This document shows, piece by piece, positions 9,219 to 16,785 of a stretch of 34,069 nt of DNA. Both the position numbers and the translations under genes were made by a program. The DNA lies in the NCBI GenBank assembly GCA_000432775.1, contig HF990416.1, positions 1 through 34,069 of the forward strand. Direction: 5' to 3'. Position 1 is the stretch's first letter. Every line of letters starts with the position of its first letter. Under the pieces are notes generated by a model. The model did no database searches and was not told where the DNA came from. It saw only the letters and a program-made list of their open reading frames with translations. This DNA is from Alistipes sp. CAG:831 (lineage in GTDB: Bacteria > Bacteroidota > Bacteroidia > Bacteroidales > UBA932).

Positions 9219-10062
9219 TTATTTTCAGGGTTTCAAGCACACTTGAAGAAATTCGGTCAAAATCGTTGTGAACAGACTGCATGGTCAGCACCCAGTTGTC
9301 TTTCTGCAGCCACCAGGTACCTAATTCATTTTTTTTAAACCTCAGCCTGTCTCCATATCCCCAGCTGTCGTTAAACACATATACTCTCTGTGCTTCATTC
9401 TGTGCTTCATAATAAGCAGTACTCGTATCAAATGGATAGATCAGGCACAGCACTTTCCCGTCACCATAAGGCAGGAAATCCGACACGACATACATCTTCA
9501 GTGACTTATCATAGGCCAGGTTACGATAGATTATGTCTCCCTCTGACAACTTGGACGGGTCTGTCCGGCTTACGAAGGAATACGACAGATCTTTCCCGGC
9601 TATATAGTACATTCTGGAAAAAGAACGCAGTTCCTCCTCCGTGAAGCCGTCCACCACACATGCAACCATCTCTCCGGGCATAGTGAACATTATACCGGCC
9701 CCTTCCGGAGCGTACGTCCGCACTACGTAATCCGCGATTCTGTTCCACCTCCTAAAATCCGACAGTTCGAATACAGCCTTGCCCATTTTTCCTGCGAAAC
9801 CGTTGTATAGCCTTATCGCTTCCTCATCGTATCCGAATGTCAGCACGGGAGCATATTTGTCCATCAAGTCACTGCTGTAGGGAAAAGAAAACGACATCTC
9901 GGAATTGGCATACGTTATTATTCGGTAGTCATCATAGTCCACACTCACATCAGACACTTCGGTCCATCTGGCAGCACTGCCGCAGGAGCAGACCACTGTA
10001 AACGACAAAAGCAGCACATAGAAAATACCGCATTGAAATATTCTAGGAAAACGGACAGACAT
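9205..10062 (-). CDS. Lipoprotein of unknown function, paralogue of 7600-8361
   Basis: The product is a 285-residue predicted lipoprotein with a hydrophobic leader (FYVLLLSFTVVCSCG) and candidate lipidated Cys25 or Cys27. It is related to the 7600-8361 protein through the WNR..Y..R.YAP, FT.PG..VACV.D and G.G...LIYP.D blocks. The rest is diverged and it has extra tyrosine-rich sequence near the C-terminus. The ATG at 10060-10062 is preferred; a TTG at 10083 would add seven residues ahead of the signal sequence. It overlaps the following GLPGLI gene by 14 bp if that gene starts at 9218. No domain was recognised. Confidence 0.85.
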   Translation of the reverse strand: MSVRFPRIFQCGIFYVLLLSFTVVCSCGSAARWTEVSDVSVDYDDYRIITYANSEMSFSFPYSSDLMDKYAPVLTFGYDEEAIRLYNGFAGKMGKAVFELSDFRRWNRIADYVVRTYAPEGAGIMFTMPGEMVACVVDGFTEEELRSFSRMYYIAGKDLSYSFVSRTDPSKLSEGDIIYRNLAYDKSLKMYVVSDFLPYGDGKVLCLIYPFDTSTAYYEAQNEAQRVYVFNDSWGYGDRLRFKKNELGTWWLQKDNWVLTMQSVHNDFDRISSSVLETLKINEIR

Positions 10063-10170
10063 TTTATTACAGTTTTGATACAAAAAAACATTTTTTCATT
10101 AAAAAAACCAAATAAAAATGCCTCAACGACTATATTATCCGAGACACTCCGACCTTCAATAACCTGAATA

Positions 10171-11235
10171 TCACTCTTTCTCCAGCACTACCAGATACGG
10201 CACCTCCCCTTCCGACAGGTAATAGTCCATCAGCCTGTCTCCTGACTGCCACTTCGGACAGAAAGCCGTATCCGTGCCGGGGACATTTATCACTGACCTG
10301 TAGACAGTGTTGTCACCCTTGTCTATGATATAGAGGTGCTTGGTCCAGCCCGGCTCTATGAGGGTTACATAGCGGAACGAGGCGTCCTCGGCGTAGTCGT
10401 ACACCAACGAGACCTTCTGGCTTATGTCCGCAAATGACGAAAGGTCGCTCTGTCTCGCCCCGTTCTGGAGGACAAAGCAGCACCTCGGTTCCAGGGCCGG
10501 CACATCTGGACGCACGGTGAATACAGTGTCGGTGCTCATCTGATGATAGACAATCTCACCGGCTCCGTTCCGGAAAAGGGCCTTATAGTCCTGATAAGCC
10601 GTCACAGTGGCCTTGGGAGTGTAGTTGAACAGCAGATGGTTGGGGAAACGCCCGATAACGCTGCCGCCGGTATCCCTGACGCGGAGCCTGTCAGCCTCAT
10701 TGCCCATCACCACCTGCACCGACTCAAGGATGTGCTGACCGTCTGAGATAGAGGTGACTATCTGCCCCGGAGTCTCCCGCGCCTGCGTCCTCTTGTACGT
10801 CCCGTCGAGTCCATAGGTGATTGTCCCCTTCATCACATCATTCAGGCAGATATATTCCCCGCCGGGTGCCAGATAGATGTCATTGACATAAATGTATTCT
10901 CCCGGGCCGTTGCCCTTTATGCCGACATAACCCTCGAACACCCCGTCCGGACTGAATCTCATGATCTTAGAATCAGCAGTAAGCAGAAACATACAACCAT
11001 CCGCCAGCTCCACATCCGTCACATCGGAAATAAGCAGCCGCTCCGCCCCGTCAGCATTCCTCAAACGGACGGTATCCATCCGGTACCCCCTCTCCACAAG
11101 GTCCTGCAGGGAGATTTCCGCAGAAGTCGAGGTCAGATCGTTCTCGGAATATCGGGGCAGCAGCGCCTTGTCACCGGAGCCGGCACACGATACAGTCAGA
11201 AATCCAAGGCATAGAAGGAATGGCAGATGTCTCAT
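10171..11235 (-). CDS. 6-bladed beta-propeller lipoprotein
   Basis: The product is a 354-residue lipoprotein with signal MRHLPFLLCLGFLTVSC and lipidated Cys17. It resembles the 6-bladed beta-propeller family common in Bacteroidetes (DUF5128-like). Repeated strands of the form LYIIDKGDNTVYR, MRFSPDGVFEGYVG and ITYGLDGTYKR are visible, along with the typical KGNGPGEY segment near residues 108-115. In this phylum such proteins usually sit with envelope lipoproteins and receptors; no enzymatic residues are evident. It is separated from the downstream lipoprotein gene by an AT-rich 108-bp gap and from the upstream gene by the 829-bp repeat region. A -7 box at 11264-11271 suggests it begins a separate transcript. 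Confidence 0.8.
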   Translation of the reverse strand: MRHLPFLLCLGFLTVSCAGSGDKALLPRYSENDLTSTSAEISLQDLVERGYRMDTVRLRNADGAERLLISDVTDVELADGCMFLLTADSKIMRFSPDGVFEGYVGIKGNGPGEYIYVNDIYLAPGGEYICLNDVMKGTITYGLDGTYKRTQARETPGQIVTSISDGQHILESVQVVMGNEADRLRVRDTGGSVIGRFPNHLLFNYTPKATVTAYQDYKALFRNGAGEIVYHQMSTDTVFTVRPDVPALEPRCCFVLQNGARQSDLSSFADISQKVSLVYDYAEDASFRYVTLIEPGWTKHLYIIDKGDNTVYRSVINVPGTDTAFCPKWQSGDRLMDYYLSEGEVPYLVVLEKE

Positions 11236-11263
11236 AGCAATGACAGTCTTTAGGAGTTTCGTC

Positions 11264-11271
11264 CAAAGTTA
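11264..11271 (-). promoter_or_regulatory. Candidate -7 box for the beta-propeller gene
   Basis: The minus strand reads TAACTTTG, matching TAnnTTTG, 29 bp upstream of the start codon. No clear TTTG lies 19 bp further upstream. It separates the beta-propeller gene from the repeat region. Confidence 0.45.
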
Positions 11272-11402
11272 AGAAAAATATTCTTAGGTTTAGTCGGAGG
11301 CACGGCATTTTCTGAGAAACCGCGTACATCCACGTGGCCGTACACACGCGGTCATACATGACCAGAAGCAGGAATACCCGAATACCCAATACCCGAATAC
11401 CC

Positions 11403-11866
11403 CACAATGGCAGTGAAATGCGGGATTTGCTGCCGTTGCGGAAACACATCACCGTACACACCCGCGTCACAGACGCCTCTCGGGCCGACACCGGCCACAG
11501 CTACCAACCACAACGGCAGTGAATTGCGGGAAATGCTGCCGTTGCGGAAACACATCTTCGTACACACCCGCGTCACAGACACCTCTCGGGCCTACACCGG
11601 CCACAAGTCCCAACCACAACGGCAGTGAATTGCGGGAAATGCTGCCGTTGCGGAAGCACATCCACTGCGCACCCGCTTCACAAACACCTCTCGGGCCGAC
11701 ACCGGCCACAGCGCCCAACCACAACGGCAGTGAATTGCAGGAAATGCTGCCGTTGCGGAAGCACATCTCCGTACACACCCGCGTAACAGACACCTCTCGG
11801 GCCGACACCGACCACAGCACCCAGCCACAACGGCAGTGAATCGCGGGAAATGCTGCCGTTGCAGTA
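11403..11866. repeat. 106-bp tandem repeat array, about 4.4 copies, each with a hairpin
   Basis: Copies begin at 11403, 11509, 11615, 11720 and 11826 (the last is partial), giving units of 105-106 bp. Each begins with the inverted repeat CAACGGCAG - 16 nt - CTGCCGTTG and continues with a conserved spacer containing CGTACACACCCGCGT and CTCTCGGGCCGACACC. The hairpin interior reads TGAATTGCGGGAAATG. The first copy is the most diverged in its left arm (CAATGGCAG). The unit is not a multiple of three, which argues against a coding role. Confidence 0.95.
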
Positions 11867-11918
11867 GCAGAAGGGAGAAAAACAGCATAACAGGCCTGCA
11901 CCAATCTACAATCCTGAT

Positions 11919-11974
11919 ACTCCTTCCGAAGGAGTATCGCTTTCCCGCAAAATTCCGACTCCTTCCGAAGGGGT
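11919..11974. repeat. Palindrome pair, family A (22-nt spacer)
   Basis: ACTCCTTCCGAAGGAGT at 11919-11935 and ACTCCTTCCGAAGGGGT at 11958-11974 are separated by 22 nt. Each is an 8-bp stem around a single central base. The spacer read on the minus strand contains TTTTGCGGGAAAG, close to the core of the 106-bp repeats. Confidence 0.95.
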
Positions 11975-12064
11975 GCACAAGGCGCATACACGCCACAGGC
12001 ACACAGAAGGCCATTTTCCCCGGACACCTTTCCATAAGGGAAAGCCTTCGCACGCAGGAAGCCG

Positions 12065-13006
12065 CTATTCCACTATCTCCTGGAACCGGTACCGGAGGGC
12101 ATTGACCAGCTTGGGGTCGTTGGGATCCACCTCCTTGCCGCTGTCGTCGGTAATGCTGATACCGGTGACATCCAGGCCGGAAGTCACGAAACCGATCGGG
12201 TCCTCGATGTAGCGGCGCAGGGTGCGGTAGTACTTCCGCAGGTCGGTGCGGACATACTGCTCGTCCGGTATCATCACGGGCAAATCCGGAACCTGCCGTA
12301 TACCGGTCATCATGTATACGTACTGGCACTCCGTGTCGTACACGTGCATGACCAGCCCGGGCAGACCGCAAAACTTCCACGGGCCCTCGGATACCGGCAG
12401 TTCCGGTGCGAACCAGGCCACGTAGTCCCTGCCCCGGAAGGAACACTCCGCACGGCGCACCCGGTAGCCCAGCATCTCCTTCCATTCATCGCACACCTTC
12501 CAGCCGAAATCCGGCACGGACTCCTCCACCTCGAACCAGTCCAGCATCTCATCTATCATCGTCATCCGCCCGGCCTTAGGCCAGTTTTTGAAGATCTGCA
12601 CCGACGTGCCGCCTTTCACATCCCCGACAGAGGAGAAGTCCATGCTGCCGGCATTCACCAGCGAGGTTATCAGCGAGTCGCGGTAATAATTGCTGTAGCT
12701 GTAGAAACGCGAGACTCCCGAAGGTCCGCCGCACTGCAGCAGCATCACTTCATCGGAAATATCCGTACTGTCACCGGAGAGCAACGTCCCCTCCGGCGTC
12801 ATCCTGGTTCCCGAAACCGTATCCTGCAGCCAGGCATAGCGGTAGGTGCACTCTATCAGGGCAGTCCCTATCCGCTCGTAGCCCTGGGTCTTCTCATCAT
12901 CGGAAAAGACTGTCATGGTGTTCTGACCGGCAACAACAGCGGGAAACAACGTCAGTACCACGGCTACAAGAGCAATCGCTCCCACCGGCTCCCAGACGCG
13001 CCGCAT
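12065..13006 (-). CDS. GLPGLI family secreted protein (copy 3)
   Basis: The product from this start has 313 residues, with signal peptide MRRVWEPVGAIALVAVVLT...VVAGQ. The family motif appears as WKFCGLPGLVMHVYD, so its last motif residue is Val rather than Ile. Shared blocks are YRYAWLQDTVSGTRM, QCGGPSGVSRFYSYSNYYRDSL and SFRGRDYVAWFAPELPVSEGPW. It is closest to the adjacent copy 4, so the two look like a tandem duplication. The frame stays open back to an ATG at 13228, only 11 bp after the upstream stop, and that start also resembles a signal peptide (MEKMTFIARLLSAFSVFSA). However, the added 74 residues are mostly translation of two hairpin repeats. I therefore prefer 13006, with moderate certainty. 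Confidence 0.85.
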   Translation of the reverse strand: MRRVWEPVGAIALVAVVLTLFPAVVAGQNTMTVFSDDEKTQGYERIGTALIECTYRYAWLQDTVSGTRMTPEGTLLSGDSTDISDEVMLLQCGGPSGVSRFYSYSNYYRDSLITSLVNAGSMDFSSVGDVKGGTSVQIFKNWPKAGRMTMIDEMLDWFEVEESVPDFGWKVCDEWKEMLGYRVRRAECSFRGRDYVAWFAPELPVSEGPWKFCGLPGLVMHVYDTECQYVYMMTGIRQVPDLPVMIPDEQYVRTDLRKYYRTLRRYIEDPIGFVTSGLDVTGISITDDSGKEVDPNDPKLVNALRYRFQEIVE

Positions 13007-13022
13007 CTGTCTGCCATCACCG

Positions 13023-13161
13023 CAACGGCACCGTTTTCCGAGATTCGCTGCCGTTGTGGTCGGACGGAAACCACGGATGCGTGCATACACAGCCTGTAAG
13101 GAGGGGGCAGACGTAACGCCCATGCCGCAACGGCACTGTTTCCCGAGATTCGCTGCCGTTG
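13023..13161. repeat. Two hairpin repeats of the CAACGGCA family, 105 bp apart
   Basis: Inverted repeats CAACGGCA...TGCCGTTG lie at 13023-13056 and 13128-13161, each with an 18-nt interior. Read on the minus strand the interior is GCGAATCTCGGAAAACGG or similar, matching the 11.4-kb array interior in inverted orientation. The 105-bp offset equals the array unit length, so this is probably a diverged two-copy version of the same element. It lies within the open frame upstream of the GLPGLI copy 3 signal peptide. Confidence 0.85.
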
Positions 13162-13239
13162 TGGCAGGAGGTGCAGAAAATACGGAAAATGCAGATAACA
13201 GGCGGGCGATAAATGTCATTTTTTCCATAAGCGATGGTT

Positions 13240-14160
13240 TTAAAGTATCTCCTGAAAATCGAATTTCAACTTGAACGGGTCACTCCCATCCGCTGGCTTG
13301 CTGACCCGTACGGCAGAGATGGCCGAGGCATCTATTTCGGACATTATCAGCATCGGATTCTCGGTGTAGCGGCGCAGGGTACGCAGGTACTTCTCCACAT
13401 CGGTCCGGATATATTGGGCGTCGGGCATCTCCACCCGCAGGCCATCCTTCACCGTCAGACCCTCCAGCACATAGCGGTACTGCATGCGCACGTCATACAC
13501 TTCGAGGATCAGCCCCGGCAGACCGCAGAACTTCCAGGGCCCGTCCGACACCGGCAGTTCCGGCGCGAACCACGCCACATAGTCCCTGCCCCGGAACGTA
13601 CATTCCGCCCGGCGTACCCTGTAGCCCAGCACCTCCTTCCATTCATCGCACACTTTCCAGCCGAAATCCGGCACCTGCTCCTCAACCAGGTAATTATCCG
13701 TCCCCACTACATCGGTCGAGGTCATCCGTCCCGGCTCAGGAAAATGCTTGTAGACTGTAAATGCAGTACCGGAAGGCAGCGACCACACGTCAAAAGCCGC
13801 ACCGCCACCTCCGTCAGCTGCAAGCATCAGCGAGTCCAGGTAGAACTTGTCATAGCTGTAAAAACGGGAGACTCCGGAAGGTCCGCCGCACTGCAGCAGC
13901 ATCATACCCCGCTCCAGGGCAGCACTGTCCCCGGAGAGCAGACCGCCGTCAGGCGACATCCGGGCCGTAGTATCCTTCAGCCAGAAATAACCATAGCGGC
14001 ATTCGAGCCGGGCCGTACCGATACTGTCCATCCTGTAAGCCTCCGGCTTGATCATGATCTGAATCGACTGGCACAGGCCGTCGGCGGGAGAAATTGCCAT
14101 AGGCAGCAGGGCAACGAGGAGCCATGCCGATGCATAAATTGCAAGCGAAACTTTTCTCAT
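13240..14160 (-). CDS. GLPGLI family secreted protein (copy 4), first gene of the export locus
   Basis: The product is a 306-residue exported protein with a hydrophobic leader (MRKVSLAIYASAWLLVALLPMAIS) and the motif WKFCGLPGLILEVYD. Blocks shared with the other copies are YFWLKDTTARMSPDG, QCGGPSGVSRFYSYDKFYLDSL, TFRGRDYVAWFAPELPVSDG and a C-terminal FDFQEIL that also ends copies 2 and 3 as YRFQEIVE/YEFQEIIK. It is the first gene of the minus-strand locus, divergent from the sensor kinase gene. Its promoter at 14201-14267 carries four direct repeats. Function unknown. Confidence 0.9.
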   Translation of the reverse strand: MRKVSLAIYASAWLLVALLPMAISPADGLCQSIQIMIKPEAYRMDSIGTARLECRYGYFWLKDTTARMSPDGGLLSGDSAALERGMMLLQCGGPSGVSRFYSYDKFYLDSLMLAADGGGGAAFDVWSLPSGTAFTVYKHFPEPGRMTSTDVVGTDNYLVEEQVPDFGWKVCDEWKEVLGYRVRRAECTFRGRDYVAWFAPELPVSDGPWKFCGLPGLILEVYDVRMQYRYVLEGLTVKDGLRVEMPDAQYIRTDVEKYLRTLRRYTENPMLIMSEIDASAISAVRVSKPADGSDPFKLKFDFQEIL

Positions 14161-14200
14161 ATCATAAACTTTTATCGTTTCTGAAACCGTTTTCTGACTG

Positions 14201-14267
14201 CAAAATTACCGGCAGGACTCCTTTCATAAGGTCAACAAACACCTAACAAATGTTAACAACTCTTAAC
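14201..14267 (-). promoter_or_regulatory. Export-locus promoter with TTAAC-type direct repeats
   Basis: The -7 box TAATTTTG on the minus strand (14201-14208) matches TAnnTTTG, while the expected -33 position lacks TTTG. Upstream are TCAAC at 14232, CTAAC at 14243, TTAAC at 14253 and TTAAC at 14263, spaced 11, 10 and 10 bp. The last three sit 35, 45 and 55 bp from the -7 box, the same distances as the three repeats upstream of the receptor gene. The layout suggests activation by an OmpR-family regulator, plausibly the one at 15968-16693. Confidence 0.7.
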
Positions 14268-14369
14268 CGCCATGGGAAAGCGCCGGCAAGAATCCCCTTT
14301 CCCAGTCACCTTCCGGGACGGAGCCCGAAGCAGGCACGACAAGAAGGCACTACGGGCTGGACGGACTGT

Positions 14370-14419
14370 GTTAACGAATGTTAATTTCTGCAAATGTCCG
14401 GAAACCATGCGTATATTTG
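14370..14419 (+). promoter_or_regulatory. Sensor-kinase promoter with two GTTAA repeats
   Basis: TATATTTG at 14412-14419 matches the -7 consensus only 7 bp before the chosen ATG, so the transcript would have almost no leader. GTTAA occurs at 14370 and 14380, 10 bp apart and in the direction of transcription. Their distance to the -7 box (28 and 38 bp) differs from the two minus-strand promoters, so autoregulation here is a weaker inference. Confidence 0.5.
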
Positions 14420-14426
14420 CAGGGCC

Positions 14427-15971
14427 ATGCAGAGCAGACGCACATTCATCATCGTAGGCACGGCCGTAGGAGCGGCCCTTGTCACAGCCCTCACCCTTAC
14501 GGTGATCTGGCTCATAGGGTCGTACCGGGACAGGCAGGATGAGTTCGCGGAAAGGGTAGAGTCGGCCCTGGACGAAGCCGTAACATCAGAGATGGATGCC
14601 CGCCAGGCTGAAGGAAGAAGCCTGGTTCTGCTCCAGACAGATACTTCGGACGGACTGGACATCTTTCAGGAATTTCTGGCGAATATCTCTGTAAATGACA
14701 TCGCCTCCATCAAGGTCTACAAAAGCGGGACTGCCTACACCGACGCCATCCGCCGCATCATGGCAACTGTTCCGGATACGGACAGCCTGACCGGTTTCCG
14801 CACGTCCAACTTCCTGCTGACTTTCTACGCCATGCTGCGGTACAAGGACATATCCCGGCCCTGCTCTGTCACAGTCGGGACAGAGGCCATAGACACTGCC
14901 GGCATAAACATATCGATGGATTCCCTGATGCATTTTCTCGAAGGCTTCGGCCCGGACATAAAAATCACCGGGTCTTTCACCGTCACACCTGACAGAGACT
15001 CCGTGTCAAGGGTCCTGTACTCCGACAGCACAGTCATAGACCGGCCGCTCACATTTACCCGCACGATACACATAGGCGACTCCATACCCCGTATAGTCTG
15101 CACCGTACAGATGACCGACCCGTCCCGCGACTTCCTCCGCCAGATGGCCGGCCTCATCACCGGCATCTCCGCCATTGCCGCCATACTGTGCTTCTGCTAC
15201 ATCTACCTGCTGCGCACCGTATTCCGCCAGAAAGCCATCGGCGAGATGCGCCGGGACCTGACCCACAACATCACCCACGAACTCAAGACCCCCATTGCCA
15301 CCGCCTCAGCCGCCAGCGAAGCCCTGCTGGAGTACTCCGCCGACGAGGATCCGGAACGCCGTCGCCGCTACCTCGGCATCATCCGGGACCAGCTCAACTC
15401 CCTGTCCGCAATGGTAGGCCGCATCCTCGACACCTCCCTGCAGGAGCGGGACGATTTTCCCCTGAACTCAACCCCCTGCGACCTGTGCGGACTGCTCCAC
15501 CGCCTGTGCACGGAGCTGACCGTCAGCACAGAAGGCCGGGCGCACATATCCGAGGACTACCCTGCCGGACCTATAACCGTCGAGGCCGACACCTTCCACC
15601 TCTCCGCCGCCATCTCCAACATCCTGGACAATGCGGTCAAATATTCCACCGCCTCCCCCGAAGTCACCGTCCGCCTCCGCCACAGCCCCGACAGCCGGAA
15701 CGTCCGCATCGAAATACAGGACAACGGCATCGGAATCCCTCCGTCCCAGCGCCGCCGCATCTTCGAGAAATACTACCGCATCCCCACCGGGGACGTACAG
15801 AATGTCAGGGGCTTCGGCATCGGCCTCTACTACACCCGGCTCGTAGTGGAGAAGCACGGAGGGAGAATCAGCGTCAGTCCGGCTCCCGGCGGCGGCTCGG
15901 TATTCAGCATTGTTCTGCCGGAACACTGCAGGAAGCTCGCATCAGACACCACTAAAAAACGGAAATCATGA
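14427..15971 (+). CDS. Sensor histidine kinase, RprX-like
   Basis: The product has 514 residues. A first membrane span lies at about 7-31, a periplasmic sensor region of about 200 residues follows, and a second span lies at about 241-263. The HisKA box HNITHELKTP places the phospho-acceptor at His284. The ATPase carries N box NILDNAVKYS, G1 DNGIGIP, F box IFEKYYRI and G2 GFGIGLYYT. The layout resembles RprX of Bacteroides. The ATG at 14427 is preferred over an ATG at 14394 because the -7 box TATATTTG lies between them and the membrane span follows at once. The stop overlaps the start of the regulator gene (ATGA), so the two form a coupled pair. It is divergent from the export locus it may control. 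Confidence 0.93.
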   Translation: MQSRRTFIIVGTAVGAALVTALTLTVIWLIGSYRDRQDEFAERVESALDEAVTSEMDARQAEGRSLVLLQTDTSDGLDIFQEFLANISVNDIASIKVYKSGTAYTDAIRRIMATVPDTDSLTGFRTSNFLLTFYAMLRYKDISRPCSVTVGTEAIDTAGINISMDSLMHFLEGFGPDIKITGSFTVTPDRDSVSRVLYSDSTVIDRPLTFTRTIHIGDSIPRIVCTVQMTDPSRDFLRQMAGLITGISAIAAILCFCYIYLLRTVFRQKAIGEMRRDLTHNITHELKTPIATASAASEALLEYSADEDPERRRRYLGIIRDQLNSLSAMVGRILDTSLQERDDFPLNSTPCDLCGLLHRLCTELTVSTEGRAHISEDYPAGPITVEADTFHLSAAISNILDNAVKYSTASPEVTVRLRHSPDSRNVRIEIQDNGIGIPPSQRRRIFEKYYRIPTGDVQNVRGFGIGLYYTRLVVEKHGGRISVSPAPGGGSVFSIVLPEHCRKLASDTTKKRKS

Positions 15972-16693
15972 ACAATACGGACAATAAAGGAAAAATACGG
16001 CTGCTCCTGGTCGAGGACGAGCGGACCCTGGCGGGCATCATCGCCGACACCCTCTCGGAGAAGGGCTTCGAGGTGCGGTGCGCCTACAACGGGGCAGACG
16101 GGCTGAGCGCTGCGACACAGTTCCGGCCGGAAGTGGTGGTCACCGACATCATGATGCCCACGATGGACGGATTCACCTTCGTCAGGCGGCTGCGGGAAGA
16201 AGGTATCTGCAGCGACGATGTACCTGTACTCTTCCTCTCAGCCCGTTCCGGAGCGGAGGACGTGGTGCACGGCTTCGAGCTCGGGGCCCAGGACTACATC
16301 CGCAAGCCGTTCGCCATGAGCGAGCTGATAGTACGGATCCACGCCCTGCTCGGGCGGCAGAGGGCCAGGGCCGCAGCAGCACAAAGCCCCTCCCCCATCG
16401 CCCTCGGACGGTATACCTTTGATCCTGTCACCGGTTCCCTGAGTCTCGATGACGGCAGCCGCACCGTCCTGCCCTCCCGCGAGGCCGAGCTCCTCTCCCT
16501 GCTTGCCTCCCGCCTTGGAGAGACCGTCTCCAATGTCCTTATTCTCAAACAACTCTGGGGAGACGACGACTATTTCTCCACCCGCAGCCTCAACGTCCAC
16601 ATCACCCGTCTGCGCAAACGCCTCGCCGCCGATCCCTCCATATCCATCATCAGCCATCGGGGAGTCGGCTACTGCCTCCGGATATCCGACTGA
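15968..16693 (+). CDS. OmpR-family response regulator, RprY-like
   Basis: The product has 241 residues. The receiver domain (about 10-125) has acidic residues VEDE at 15-18, phospho-acceptor Asp60 (VVTDIMMP), and Lys in DYIRKPF. The C-terminal winged helix (about 145-240) shows the Trans_reg_C pattern SREAELLSLLA...ILKQLWGDDDYFSTRSLNVHITRLRKRLAADPSI...HRGVGYCL. The DDYF.TRS...ITRLRK pattern is like Bacteroides RprY. This family binds head-to-tail direct repeats about 10-11 bp apart, which fits the TTAAC repeats in front of the divergent GLPGLI gene and the receptor gene. The regulatory link is inferred. Confidence 0.94.
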   Translation: MNNTDNKGKIRLLLVEDERTLAGIIADTLSEKGFEVRCAYNGADGLSAATQFRPEVVVTDIMMPTMDGFTFVRRLREEGICSDDVPVLFLSARSGAEDVVHGFELGAQDYIRKPFAMSELIVRIHALLGRQRARAAAAQSPSPIALGRYTFDPVTGSLSLDDGSRTVLPSREAELLSLLASRLGETVSNVLILKQLWGDDDYFSTRSLNVHITRLRKRLAADPSISIISHRGVGYCLRISD

Positions 16694-16746
16694 CTGCGGC
16701 AGCCGAATCACGGAAAACCGCGATATTCCGGTATGCTGGATTTTAC

Positions 16747-16754
16747 TATCTTTG
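16747..16754 (+). promoter_or_regulatory. Candidate -7 box for the TPR sensor kinase gene
   Basis: TATCTTTG matches TAnnTTTG, 31 bp upstream of the ATG at 16786. The -33 position has only a weak match. It suggests the second two-component system is transcribed separately from the first. Confidence 0.5.
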
Positions 16755-16785
16755 CCTGTGATTCCAACTATCTATTGAGACCACT

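Larger units (their letters stand above)
11236..12064. other. 829-bp non-coding spacer made largely of repeats
   Basis: This intergenic stretch inside the export locus holds the 106-bp tandem array (11403-11866), then a pair of ACTCCTTCCGAAGGAGT palindromes (11919-11974), and a short unique stretch before the stop of the GLPGLI gene. Long open frames cross the array on both strands, but they are repeat translations (CRCG, SAREV, LPLRKH strings) without family features. Confidence 0.8.

Noticed and set aside
11467..12485. Repeat-rich open frames (186 and 297 codons, minus) that could look like a repeat protein
   Set aside because: The unit is 105-106 bp, not a multiple of three. The translation has no start context, and one frame also runs antiphase through the GLPGLI gene.
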